DNA from: Pseudomonas sp. ATCC PTA-122608
Lineage (GTDB): Bacteria; Pseudomonadota; Gammaproteobacteria; Pseudomonadales; Pseudomonadaceae
Reading direction: 5' to 3'
Assembly: GCF_001952855.1 (NCBI RefSeq)
Contig: NZ_LPNO01000006.1
Coordinates: 73,388-137,387, forward strand
DNA length: 64,000 nt
Part shown: in pieces, positions 37,247-45,678 of the stretch
Layout: every line of letters begins with the position of its first letter
How positions within the stretch are numbered: position 1 is the first letter of the stretch
Notes under the pieces: model-generated
Told to the model about the DNA's origin: nothing
The model's database searches: none
Seen by the model: only the letters and a program-made list of their open reading frames with translations
Translations under genes and position numbers: made by a program

Positions 37247-37995
37247 TCAGCTTGCCTCCCAGCGAACGCGATTTGCATGCCTACGTCGATCACCAGCTCC
37301 TGGACGCTGACCGCCGCCAGCTCGAAACCTGGCTGGCAGCCCACCCGGACGTCGCCGCCCAGGTGCACGCCTGGCAACAGGACGCGCAGCACCTGCGGGC
37401 GTCCTTGAGCGGCTTGCTGCAACAGCCGGCCAACCCTGAGCTGGACCCGGCCCTGATCCGTCAGCGAGTCAAACGCCAGTCACGCCGCCATCTCGCGACG
37501 GCCGCCATGCTGTTGATTGCCGTCAGTGTCGGCGGGCTCGGTGGCTGGCAGGCCCGCCAGGCCACCCTCCTCGAGAGCATGGCGCCCATGAGCGACGCAA
37601 TGCAGGCCTACCGCCTGTTTGCCCAGGACGGCATCCTGCCCGCCGACTACCACGTGCAAGGCGGTGGCGACATGCAAGGCTGGCTCGACCGTTACTTCAA
37701 CCAGGCCTACCGCCTGCCGGACCTGAGCCAGGCCGGGTTCAAGGCGGTCAGTGGGCGCCTGCTCAGCACCGAACAAGGCGCCGCAGCCATGGTGCTGTAT
37801 GAAGACCCCCAAGGGCGACGCATCAGTTTCTATATCCGTCCGCCGGGCCCGGAAAACAAATTCCTGCCCCGTGGCAGCCGCAGTGCCGACGGGCTGCAGG
37901 CCGAATACTGGTCGGGCGCGGGCTACAACTATGCGATGGTCAGCCCGCAAGACCCGTCGACCACGCGGATGCTCAAGCAGACGATGCGCTTTTAG
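37243..37995 (+). CDS. Anti-sigma factor (membrane)
   Basis: A 250-residue single-pass membrane protein. A short cytoplasmic helical domain (residues 1-80, with LHAYVDHQLLDADRR) would hold the sigma factor, a membrane helix spans about 84-102, and a periplasmic domain of about 145 residues follows. No zinc-binding CxxC is present, so it is not a classical redox-sensing ZAS protein. It is translationally coupled to the sigma gene. Its 3' end is convergent with the pilus tip gene, overlapping by four bases. Confidence 0.9.
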   Translation: MISLPPSERDLHAYVDHQLLDADRRQLETWLAAHPDVAAQVHAWQQDAQHLRASLSGLLQQPANPELDPALIRQRVKRQSRRHLATAAMLLIAVSVGGLGGWQARQATLLESMAPMSDAMQAYRLFAQDGILPADYHVQGGGDMQGWLDRYFNQAYRLPDLSQAGFKAVSGRLLSTEQGAAAMVLYEDPQGRRISFYIRPPGPENKFLPRGSRSADGLQAEYWSGAGYNYAMVSPQDPSTTRMLKQTMRF

Positions 37996-38975
37996 AAACC
38001 TACATCCAGTACCACGTTGTCGACGTAGACGCCCGCCGGCGGTGTGGCCTGGTTGGTATAGATCGCCGCGTTGTAATTGAACACCTGGCTGCCGGTGCCC
38101 AGGCCATTCCCGGGATTCACCTCAGCCGTGGAGCTGGCGCGCCGGGCGGTGCTCACGCTGCCCCAGCGGGTGGTGGTGGCGCTTTTGAAAATGTCGTAAT
38201 TCAGGAAATTGCTGCCAGAAACCATCCGCCGCTGCCCACCCACACTCACCGGGTTCTGGCCGTCGCTGATGCCCACGGTGTAGGCGCTGCCCTTGGTGCA
38301 GGCAATCGTGGCCTGCCCGGTCACACTGGAAAAGCCACTGATCACCGGCGCGCTGCCGAAGCTGATGTTGGGCGCGGTGATCTGGCAGTCGTTGCTCACC
38401 GTCATGCTGACCGTCAGGGAAGATGTGCCCGAGCCGGAATCCCGGAAGACACACAGCGACCCAACCCCCAGCACCGAGCAATAGTTCCAGACCCAGGCGA
38501 TGCTGAGTGTCTCCGTGTAGAGGCCGGCCGCCACGTTGCTGCCGGTGATCGAGCTCAGGTAAAGCGGCAAGGTCTTCGTGCCCGGCCCGGAAACCAGGCC
38601 AACGCTTTGGGCAATGCCCGTCGCGCCGAAATCGAATTGGGTGCCACGGTTGATCGGGTAACTGGTGCTGTTGTTGCCGTAAATCGTATAACCGATGACA
38701 TCCCCGGTAGGGCCGACCATGCCGCTGGTGGCCGAGGTGATGGTTGCATAGAAGTGATCACTCGCTGCCAGCAGCGAAATCAACGTGGCCCCGCAGTTCA
38801 AGCCTGCGTTGGTGGTGGAACTGGTCTGGGGGGCGGTGCGCACCGTCATCGAACTGATCGAGCCAAAGCTGGCCGGCGACGTAGCTCCCGGCGCCGAACA
38901 CGCGGCCATACCCTGTGCCGAAAACCCCAGCCCCGCCAGCCCCAGCAGTCCAACTATCCATTCCTTGCCCCTCAC
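37992..38975 (-). CDS. csuE: Csu-type pilus tip adhesin (two spore-coat-U domains)
   Basis: A 327-residue exported protein with a signal peptide ending AQGMAA. It has two SCPU-type domains: residues about 30-165 and 175-327, the latter ending VYVDNVVLDVGF. It is the largest subunit-like gene and the last in the operon, which fits the tip protein CsuE of archaic chaperone-usher pili. The second GTG (38973-38975) is preferred because AAGGAG then has 7-base spacing. Its end overlaps the anti-sigma gene by four bases. Confidence 0.88.
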   Translation of the reverse strand: MRGKEWIVGLLGLAGLGFSAQGMAACSAPGATSPASFGSISSMTVRTAPQTSSTTNAGLNCGATLISLLAASDHFYATITSATSGMVGPTGDVIGYTIYGNNSTSYPINRGTQFDFGATGIAQSVGLVSGPGTKTLPLYLSSITGSNVAAGLYTETLSIAWVWNYCSVLGVGSLCVFRDSGSGTSSLTVSMTVSNDCQITAPNISFGSAPVISGFSSVTGQATIACTKGSAYTVGISDGQNPVSVGGQRRMVSGSNFLNYDIFKSATTTRWGSVSTARRASSTAEVNPGNGLGTGSQVFNYNAAIYTNQATPPAGVYVDNVVLDVGF

Positions 38976-38991
38976 ACTCACACTCCTTATT

Positions 38992-41382
38992 TCATTGGCA
39001 AACCAGCGGCCCGATCAGCGGCACCTGCTCCTCGTTGATGTCCAGATCAAACGTTGCCTGGCAGGTACGGCCCTCACCCACAGTGACTTGCAAGGTGTTG
39101 TGGGCCGCCAGGTTCTCCAGGTACACCAGGCCCTCCCAACCCACCACCGCCCGCGCCCCGGTTTGCTCGTGGCGCACCTGGCTGCCCAGGGGCAGGTCCT
39201 GATGCTGGGCATCCACCAGGGTGATACTGGCCGCGATCACCCGGCGCACCGGGAACTCCAGCAGGTAGCCGCTGCCGCGACGCACCGCCACGCGTTGCTC
39301 GACATTCGGGGTCTGCACGTTGACCGGTAGGTTCAGCGGGTCGATTTCATACTTGCCGCGGTAATAAGCGCTGCTCCACGGCACCAGCAGATGCCCGTTG
39401 CGATCGGTTTCACCCACCAACTGGTTTTCATAGAGCACCGGCACCCCGGCATAGCCGTCGGTGCTCACCACCACAAACGCGTCATTGACCCGGTTGGCCG
39501 CGAACACTTGCTTGTCCATCCACACCAGCGAGCCGCTGGCATCCGCCCAACGGGTCTCGGCGTCGCTGCTGCCATACACGCCTGCCTGCAATTGCACCGA
39601 CTGCATGCGCCAGGTCAGGTCGGCCTGGCGATAGGCCGGCCCGTCGCCACTGGCATACCCCAGGTTGTAGCCCACGCCGCCTTCGGACGGCACCGCCCGG
39701 CTGTAGTTGACCCGCTGGCGACTCTCGCCGGCCTGGCTGCGCTCGTTGCTCAGGGCCAGGCTGCCGTAGATGTCGAACGGGATGACCAGCTGCGCCTGCA
39801 TGGCCCAGTTGCTGTCACCGACCTCGCGGTTGGCCGACAGGTAGAAACTGGTGTTGCGCCACAGCTGTTTGCTCCAGGTGAGGTTCATCAGCCGGGTGCG
39901 GGAGTCATCGGCCGCCTGCACATCGAAATAGCCGGCACCGATGCTGCCGAAATCGTTGAGGTTCAGGCTCAGGGTCACCTGCTCACTGCGTTTGCTGAGG
40001 CTCGCATAAGGGGTGTCGACCAGGGTCAGGTCGGCGTACTGGTCGCGGCGCTCTACCCGCTGGTAAGACAGGCTGTAGCGTTGGTTGCTGTATTGATAAC
40101 CGAAGCTCAGTTGCTGGCCGGTCTCGCCGTCAAACTGGCTTTGGCTGAGGGCCGTGTTGAGCACCCCGAAGTTGCCCAGCCGCACGTTGCCGCCGAGCCC
40201 GCCAAGGGTCAGGTCGCCCGAGGCTTCGGCATGGCTTTCCAAGGTGAAGTAGTCCGACACCCCGTATCGAAACGTGCCGCTGGCCACGCCGGGGCCGTAG
40301 CCAAAATCCCGAATGGTGTAGTCCCTGCGCAAATTACCGGCCGCCACCGAAAAGTCCGACAGGCCTTTTTGCAGCAGGGTACTGGTGACGTAGAACGGCA
40401 CCGTGGTTGAAACCTGCCGACCCAACGCATCGGTGGTGACGACCACCGCTTCGCCGGCACCGTTGATAAACGGCACGTTGGTCAAGGTGTAGGGGCCTGG
40501 CTGCAGGTCGGCGCTGCTGGATTTGTAGCCGTTGATAAACAGGTCCACCGACGACGGCACCGCCGCCTCCCCGGCAAACTGCGGCAAGGGATAAGTCACC
40601 AGGTCCGGGCGTACACCGAAGTCTCGCGACACTTGCACCCCGCCCAGGCGCACCGAACTGCTCCACGGCAACGCGCCGCTGATCACGTCGCCCGCCTCGT
40701 AGGTCAGCAGGCGTTCATCGTCGGAAAAGCGCCAGGTGGTGTCATAGCGCCGGTAGCCATTGTCCAGGGTACTGCCGCTGGTCTGGCCGCCAAAGGTGGT
40801 GCGGTACTGGCCGGTATTGGACAACGTGCCCCACGTGTCGAACAACCGCACTTCGTTGAAGATACCCAGGTAAGTGCCGGCATCATCGGTGTCATTCAAG
40901 TAGGCGTCGTAGTTGAGCAACGCACCAAAACTGGTGAGCGCCTGGGTGCGCGGGTAGTTATTGCGGTTGCCGATGAACTGCGCCGGCAACCACGCCGGCG
41001 GTACTGTCAGCATCAGGCGCTGGCCCTGGCTGTCGTAATCGGTGTGCAAGTCGGGCACCTGGTCCAGTGCGACTTCAGTGGTGATGCCGGCCGGCAGCTT
41101 CATGCCGATATCCCGTAAGGTCGCCGCCGGCAAAAACAAGCCACCGGCGCGTTGATCCACGGCGACCACCCGGCCGGTATCCAACTGGTTGACCACCAGT
41201 TCGAGGAACAACTGTGCATCGGCCACAGCCTCCATGTTGCTGGGGGGCGGCGGCAGCGGCGCGGCCATGCCAAGCGGCGCAAGCGCCAGGCCAGACAGGC
41301 CGCCCACCCACACCGATCGCCATCGAATACGAGCCCGTTCATGGCTCACCAAGGCATTGTGTCCATCAATGGACATCTCCAT
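38992..41382 (-). CDS. csuD: Csu-type outer membrane usher
   Basis: A 796-residue outer membrane pore through which pilus subunits are secreted and assembled. It has an N-terminal chaperone-binding domain, a 24-strand barrel (repeated aromatic-ended strands such as QQLSFGYQYSNQRYSLSYQRV), a plug-like segment (PAWLPAQFIGNRNN onward) and C-terminal domains ending VPLIGPLVCQ. It is slightly shorter than classical FimD ushers, as in the archaic pathway. It lies between the chaperone and tip genes. Confidence 0.94.
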   Translation of the reverse strand: MEMSIDGHNALVSHERARIRWRSVWVGGLSGLALAPLGMAAPLPPPPSNMEAVADAQLFLELVVNQLDTGRVVAVDQRAGGLFLPAATLRDIGMKLPAGITTEVALDQVPDLHTDYDSQGQRLMLTVPPAWLPAQFIGNRNNYPRTQALTSFGALLNYDAYLNDTDDAGTYLGIFNEVRLFDTWGTLSNTGQYRTTFGGQTSGSTLDNGYRRYDTTWRFSDDERLLTYEAGDVISGALPWSSSVRLGGVQVSRDFGVRPDLVTYPLPQFAGEAAVPSSVDLFINGYKSSSADLQPGPYTLTNVPFINGAGEAVVVTTDALGRQVSTTVPFYVTSTLLQKGLSDFSVAAGNLRRDYTIRDFGYGPGVASGTFRYGVSDYFTLESHAEASGDLTLGGLGGNVRLGNFGVLNTALSQSQFDGETGQQLSFGYQYSNQRYSLSYQRVERRDQYADLTLVDTPYASLSKRSEQVTLSLNLNDFGSIGAGYFDVQAADDSRTRLMNLTWSKQLWRNTSFYLSANREVGDSNWAMQAQLVIPFDIYGSLALSNERSQAGESRQRVNYSRAVPSEGGVGYNLGYASGDGPAYRQADLTWRMQSVQLQAGVYGSSDAETRWADASGSLVWMDKQVFAANRVNDAFVVVSTDGYAGVPVLYENQLVGETDRNGHLLVPWSSAYYRGKYEIDPLNLPVNVQTPNVEQRVAVRRGSGYLLEFPVRRVIAASITLVDAQHQDLPLGSQVRHEQTGARAVVGWEGLVYLENLAAHNTLQVTVGEGRTCQATFDLDINEEQVPLIGPLVCQ

Positions 41383-41423
41383 CCGTTAAGATCAAGGGCG
41401 ACTCCATGCCCTATTCCATTGCG

Positions 41424-42209
41424 TTACCGTCCCGGTACAAGGTTCTCCAGTTGCGTTGCGCCATTGACCCGTACCTGCAACGGCTGGTCGCCCGCTACAC
41501 CTTCCGGCACCGGCCAGCGCATGGTTGCGCCCGGCAGCACGTAGCCCAGCAAGCCGTCCACCAGCGGCCGGGTTTGCCCGCCCTGCTTGAACGCCACATC
41601 GGTCAGCCGCGCATGCACCGCGCCCTGATTGCGCATCTCCACATAGTTGCGACCGCCCACCGTGACTTTCTTCCAGCTCAGCTCCGGCTTGCCCGCACCC
41701 TTGGGGTCGCGCTGGCGGGTCGCGTCGTCCTTGCTCCACAGGCCTGCGCCGTAGGCGAACAAGGGCACCGAATAGCGCATCTGAAAGCGGATTGCGGCGG
41801 CCGTCTTGCCATCGGCGGCAGGCGTTTCAGGCACGGCGCCAGGAATTTCGTCGATGATGATCCGATACGCCAGCTCCTGGCCCGGCGGTATTTCTCGCGT
41901 GCGGGTCAGGCGCACCAGTTGCTTCTGCCCCGGCTCGATCTTCGCCACCGGCGGGCTGCCGATCACGTCGCGCTGGTTCTGGTATTGCTCGTCGAAACCG
42001 CCCTGGCTCCAGGCAAATACCCGAATCTGCAGGTTGGCGGTCTCTGTACCGCGGTTCTCCAACCACAAGGCGCTGGCCTGTTGATCGGCTTCCAGCACCG
42101 GGTCAATGGGCCAGATCAGCACCGAGCTGGCGGCCTGGACCTGCCCGGCGCCCAATGCCACCAAGCCGATAAAACCCGCGACCCAATACCGCCGGGAAGC
42201 TGCAAACAT
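41424..42209 (-). CDS. csuC: Csu-type periplasmic pilus chaperone
   Basis: A 261-residue immunoglobulin-fold chaperone with a signal peptide (cleavage near GQVQA). The family motif around VRLTRTREIPPGQELAYRIIIDEIP and the long insertion before the G strand fit the archaic (FGL-like) group. The ATG at 42207-42209 is preferred over the GTG at 42216-42218, because AGGAG is 8 bases before the ATG but abuts the GTG. It delivers pilus subunits to the usher encoded next. Confidence 0.93.
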   Translation of the reverse strand: MFAASRRYWVAGFIGLVALGAGQVQAASSVLIWPIDPVLEADQQASALWLENRGTETANLQIRVFAWSQGGFDEQYQNQRDVIGSPPVAKIEPGQKQLVRLTRTREIPPGQELAYRIIIDEIPGAVPETPAADGKTAAAIRFQMRYSVPLFAYGAGLWSKDDATRQRDPKGAGKPELSWKKVTVGGRNYVEMRNQGAVHARLTDVAFKQGGQTRPLVDGLLGYVLPGATMRWPVPEGVAGDQPLQVRVNGATQLENLVPGR

Positions 42210-42235
42210 AGATTCCACTCCTCATGCCAATCGCC

Positions 42236-42736
42236 TTACCAGGACAGCTGCACCTGCAGCACGTCGCTGTACGTCCCCCCAGGCTGATTACCCGGTAACA
42301 CCACCCGGCCGTAAATCGGCAGGGTTATATTGTTTGCGTTGCTATAGGCCACGCTGACGCTTTGACTGATCCCCAGGCTCTGACTGAACGCCGCGTCCCG
42401 AAACAGCTGATACGCCACTTGGGCACTGCCGCTATTGAGCTGCATGCGCCGGCCACTGACGTTGTGCAAACCGCCATCGACGGTCATGTTCAAGGTGACT
42501 CCCGGCGTGCACTGCAGCGTGACCCCGCCGCTCAGCGCCACCGACACTGTGCTGGTGGACAACGATGAGTAGCTGCCGAACGCCAGGCTGCCGTAATTCG
42601 TGCCACCGCCCACCACCAGGCAGCCTGCGGCAATCGTCGCGCTGACCTGGATTGTCTGGGTAGTCACCGCCAGCAACGACAACGGCATCCCCCAACCCGT
42701 GATGACCGCCAGCGCCGTCCAGCAGGCCCGTTTCAT
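42236..42736 (-). CDS. csuB: Pilus subunit, spore-coat-U domain
   Basis: A 166-residue exported subunit with a signal peptide (residues about 1-24) and one SCPU domain. It contains the conserved cysteine pair (AAGCLVVG and LQCTPGVTL) and the domain ending GTYSDVLQVQLSW. Position directly before the chaperone matches CsuB. It should be a minor shaft or tip-fibre subunit. Confidence 0.82.
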   Translation of the reverse strand: MKRACWTALAVITGWGMPLSLLAVTTQTIQVSATIAAGCLVVGGGTNYGSLAFGSYSSLSTSTVSVALSGGVTLQCTPGVTLNMTVDGGLHNVSGRRMQLNSGSAQVAYQLFRDAAFSQSLGISQSVSVAYSNANNITLPIYGRVVLPGNQPGGTYSDVLQVQLSW

Positions 42737-42740
42737 GGCA

Positions 42741-43277
42741 CTAGAACGTCAGTTGCACGGACACCGTATCGGTATAGGTACCGGCCGGCAGCCCTACCTT
42801 GCCCACGGCCTGGCCGTAGATATTCACGGTTTGCGCAACCCCCGTGCTCGCGCCTACGTTGATGGTTCCGTTGATCGCCAGGAGCGTCGAATGCCCGGTG
42901 TCGGTGTAGAAGTCATACGGCACATAGTTGGCAACACCGTCGTAAAGCGCCCGGGTGCCGCCGGTGGACTGGCCGTCATGGGAGCCGGCGCCGACGGTGA
43001 TCACCGGCGAGGTACCCGACGAACACTGGATCGACAACGCGCCCCCGCCACCGCCCAGCACTTGGCCGGACTGGGTGGTGAACTGGCTGTTGGTGGTGCC
43101 GAAATTGATCGTACCGAAGTTCAAACCGGTGGTGCCGCCCACGCCGTTGACCAGGCAGCTGTTGGTCAGGATCAGCGTGGAGCTGATCTGCCCGGTGACC
43201 GTGGTGGCCGCTTGGGCGCCCGACACCCACACCAGTGCGATTAATGGAAAAACTGCTTTAGATACAAGTGCATGCAT
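42741..43277 (-). CDS. Pilus subunit, spore-coat-U domain (likely major)
   Basis: A 178-residue exported subunit with signal peptide MHALVSKAVFPLIALVWVSG, a threonine/glycine-rich body typical of the main CsuA/B-type pilin, and the ending GTYTDTVSVQLTF. The ATG at 43275-43277 is preferred to one at 43290-43292, because GAGG lies about 9 bases before it. Together with its four paralogues it builds the fibre. Confidence 0.82.
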   Translation of the reverse strand: MHALVSKAVFPLIALVWVSGAQAATTVTGQISSTLILTNSCLVNGVGGTTGLNFGTINFGTTNSQFTTQSGQVLGGGGGALSIQCSSGTSPVITVGAGSHDGQSTGGTRALYDGVANYVPYDFYTDTGHSTLLAINGTINVGASTGVAQTVNIYGQAVGKVGLPAGTYTDTVSVQLTF

Positions 43278-43295
43278 GATGTCCATCCTCATGAT

Positions 43296-43838
43296 TTACC
43301 AATCCAGAGTCACCGTCAGGGTGTCTGTGTAGATGCCGGCCGGTAGGGCCCTGGTATTCGCCACCACCGAGCCGAATACCGGGATCGGTACCTGTGCGCC
43401 CTTGGTCACGACGAAATTGCGTTGCTGGCCGATGCTGTAGGTGCTCAGGCCTGCGGGGTCGGCCGACAGCCGATACGGTATGGTTTGCCGGCCATTGCTC
43501 AGGCGCCGGGTGGTGCCATCGCCATGGGCGCCACCGTCGATGGTCACGGTGAAGCTGCTCACCACCGAAGGGTTGCAGGACACCGCCAGCGCCGCCTTGT
43601 CGCCATCACTGATGCCGGCGCCCAGGCCCTTGTCCCAGGTAGGCCCGTGGCTGCCGAAATCCAGCAAGGCCGAGCCGCCATCCGGGCTCACCGGCGCGCT
43701 TTCGGTGCCCTTGCTCACCTGGCAACTGGCGGTGATCACCAGCCGTGCATGAATCTGCCCGGCCACCGCCGCCTGGGCGTCCTCGGCCAGCAGCAACAGG
43801 CCGCCCAGCGCCACGCAGGCCAGGCCGCGGCTTACCAT
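43296..43838 (-). CDS. Pilus subunit, spore-coat-U domain
   Basis: A 180-residue exported SCPU protein: signal peptide ending AEDAQA, a conserved cysteine in ITASCQVSKG, and the ending GIYTDTLTVTLDW. Translation starts at ATG 43836-43838, inside the end of the upstream subunit gene (7-base overlap). The much longer upstream frame is an out-of-frame read of that gene. A minor subunit is likely. Confidence 0.82.
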   Translation of the reverse strand: MVSRGLACVALGGLLLLAEDAQAAVAGQIHARLVITASCQVSKGTESAPVSPDGGSALLDFGSHGPTWDKGLGAGISDGDKAALAVSCNPSVVSSFTVTIDGGAHGDGTTRRLSNGRQTIPYRLSADPAGLSTYSIGQQRNFVVTKGAQVPIPVFGSVVANTRALPAGIYTDTLTVTLDW

Positions 43839-44359
43839 GTCACCGTCACTTTGAGCAGGTCGGAATAACGGCCCACGGCGGGAATGTCCTTGAGCGGTTC
43901 GATGCGTCCGTAGAGGGGCAAGTCCACGGTGCCGGAGTCGGGCACGCGCCCACTCACCGGCACGTCCACAGCCAGGGGGATGCGGCGCGCGGCGTCGGCA
44001 TAAATTCGGTAGGGGATGGGCTTGATCGAAGGGGTTGCGGCGCCCAGGTAACGCACTTCGCCGACGCCGCCATGCAGGCCCCCGTCGACACGCATCTGAT
44101 ACGGCGTGTCCGGGTTGCACTCAAGGCGTGGTTGGCGCTGGCTGATCAAGGCTGCACTCAACGGACCTGCCGGGTCATCCAGGCGGGCGCCGCTGCCAAA
44201 ATCCAGCACACCGAGCTGCTCGATACCTGCTTCGCGCGTGGTGCCGACCAACTGGCACCCCCGCTGCACGTCGATGCGCACTTCAACCTGGAGCTGAGCG
44301 CCATAAACCGTGTTGCAGAGCATCGCGCTCATGATTGCCAAGACTGCTTGTCCCTTCAC
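43832..44359 (-). CDS. Pilus subunit, spore-coat-U domain (first gene of operon)
   Basis: A 175-residue exported SCPU protein with signal peptide MKGQAVLAIMSAMLCNTVYG, an early cysteine (QRGCQLVG), and the ending GRYSDLLKVTVTW. It is the first gene of the seven-gene pilus operon, and the promoter should lie in 44360-44550. A weak minus-strand -35 TTGACT near 44427-44432 is visible. Confidence 0.82.
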   Translation of the reverse strand: MKGQAVLAIMSAMLCNTVYGAQLQVEVRIDVQRGCQLVGTTREAGIEQLGVLDFGSGARLDDPAGPLSAALISQRQPRLECNPDTPYQMRVDGGLHGGVGEVRYLGAATPSIKPIPYRIYADAARRIPLAVDVPVSGRVPDSGTVDLPLYGRIEPLKDIPAVGRYSDLLKVTVTW

Positions 44360-44552
44360 TGCCCCAAATCCTTATACAGGGGTGACTGCTGTGTATGAGG
44401 TTAGTCACTTGAGGGGAATCCGCCAGTCAAGTCGTTGTTTTGGATCCATTCAGCCATGCCTTTTCCAGATAGCTCACCCTGTGCTTCTCTATTGGTCAAA
44501 CCGCAACCGGCGCTCTAAAGTGAGCGACCACCGAAACACAGAGTGACTGACA

Positions 44553-45668
44553 TTGGCTGCTTTACCGCCCCTGCTCAAACGGTTGCTGGGTAAACCTGCG
44601 GCCACCGACGCCGACCCCGGCATCGCGGCTTTTTTTCAAGGCAAGGCCCGGCAACAGGGCTATACCCTCAGCCCCAGCCAGTTGCAGGTCATCGAGACCA
44701 TGGCCCGGCAAACCGCGCACCTGCTGGCCGGGCGCCCTACCCGCAGCCTGTACCTGCACGGTGCCGTGGGCCGGGGCAAAAGCTGGCTGCTGGACGGGTT
44801 TTTCCAGGCACTGCCGATGGCCGAGAAGCAGCGCGTGCACTTCCACGACTTCTTCGCCCACCTGCACCGCGGCATGTTTACCCATCGCCAGCAGCGCGAT
44901 GCCCTGGGCGTGACCCTGGATGAACTGCTCGATGGCTGCCGCGTGCTGTGCTTCGACGAGTTTCACGTGCACGACATCGGCGACGCGATGCTGATCAGCC
45001 GACTCTTCAAGGCGCTGTTCCGGCGCGGGGTGTGGGTGCTGGTGACCTCCAATTACCCGCCTGCCGGGCTGTTGCCGAACCCGTTGTACCACCAGCGATT
45101 CAAGCCGGTGATCGAGCTGATCAGTGCGCGCATGGACGTGATGGAAGTCAGTGCCCCCCAGGATTATCGCGGCCTGGCCCAGGCCCATGGCGATCAGCGC
45201 TTTACGGCAGGCCGGTTCGTCTGGCCCGGCACACCTGCGCAACGCGAGGCCCTGGGCCTGCCGTCAGCGGATCACCCACCACTGAGCCTGGCGGTCGGTG
45301 CCCGGCAACTGATTGCCCGCAGGCATCAGGGCCGCAGCATCGCCTTCACCTTCAGCGACCTGTGCGAACAACCGACCGCGGTCATGGACTACCTGCAACT
45401 GTGCCGCGACTATGACCATTGGATCATCGATGGCCTGCCGCATCTGGCGGAGTGCCCGATTGCCACCCAGCAACGGTTCATCAACCTGGTGGACGTGCTC
45501 TACGACCAGGACAAACACTTAGTGCTCATCGGCGAGCAGCCGCTGGAAGAATCCCTCAGTGGCCAGGCGATCGACTTGGCCCGCACCGCCAGCCGCCTCG
45601 GGCAGTTGCAGAAGATCGGGCCGCAACCCGCTATCATGAGCGCCATTCACGCCCCTATTGCCGAGTGA
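44553..45668 (+). CDS. ZapE/AFG1-family ATPase
   Basis: A 371-residue AAA+-type ATPase. The Walker A motif is LHGAVGRGKSW (residues 68-78), Walker B lies in RVLCFDEFHVHD, and sensor motifs are in VLVTSNYPP. Family members interact with FtsZ (ZapE) or act in mitochondrial quality control (AFG1). The start is a TTG. Other Pseudomonas carry a housekeeping zapE elsewhere, so this may be a second copy. It is followed 11 bases later by an LRR-kinase gene, probably in one operon. Confidence 0.9.
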   Translation: MAALPPLLKRLLGKPAATDADPGIAAFFQGKARQQGYTLSPSQLQVIETMARQTAHLLAGRPTRSLYLHGAVGRGKSWLLDGFFQALPMAEKQRVHFHDFFAHLHRGMFTHRQQRDALGVTLDELLDGCRVLCFDEFHVHDIGDAMLISRLFKALFRRGVWVLVTSNYPPAGLLPNPLYHQRFKPVIELISARMDVMEVSAPQDYRGLAQAHGDQRFTAGRFVWPGTPAQREALGLPSADHPPLSLAVGARQLIARRHQGRSIAFTFSDLCEQPTAVMDYLQLCRDYDHWIIDGLPHLAECPIATQQRFINLVDVLYDQDKHLVLIGEQPLEESLSGQAIDLARTASRLGQLQKIGPQPAIMSAIHAPIAE

Positions 45669-45678
45669 CGCGCCGTTC

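Noticed and set aside
43839..44120. N-terminal extension of the subunit gene at 43296-43838
   Set aside because: It is an out-of-frame arginine-rich read of the preceding subunit gene. A signal peptide starts at 43838.
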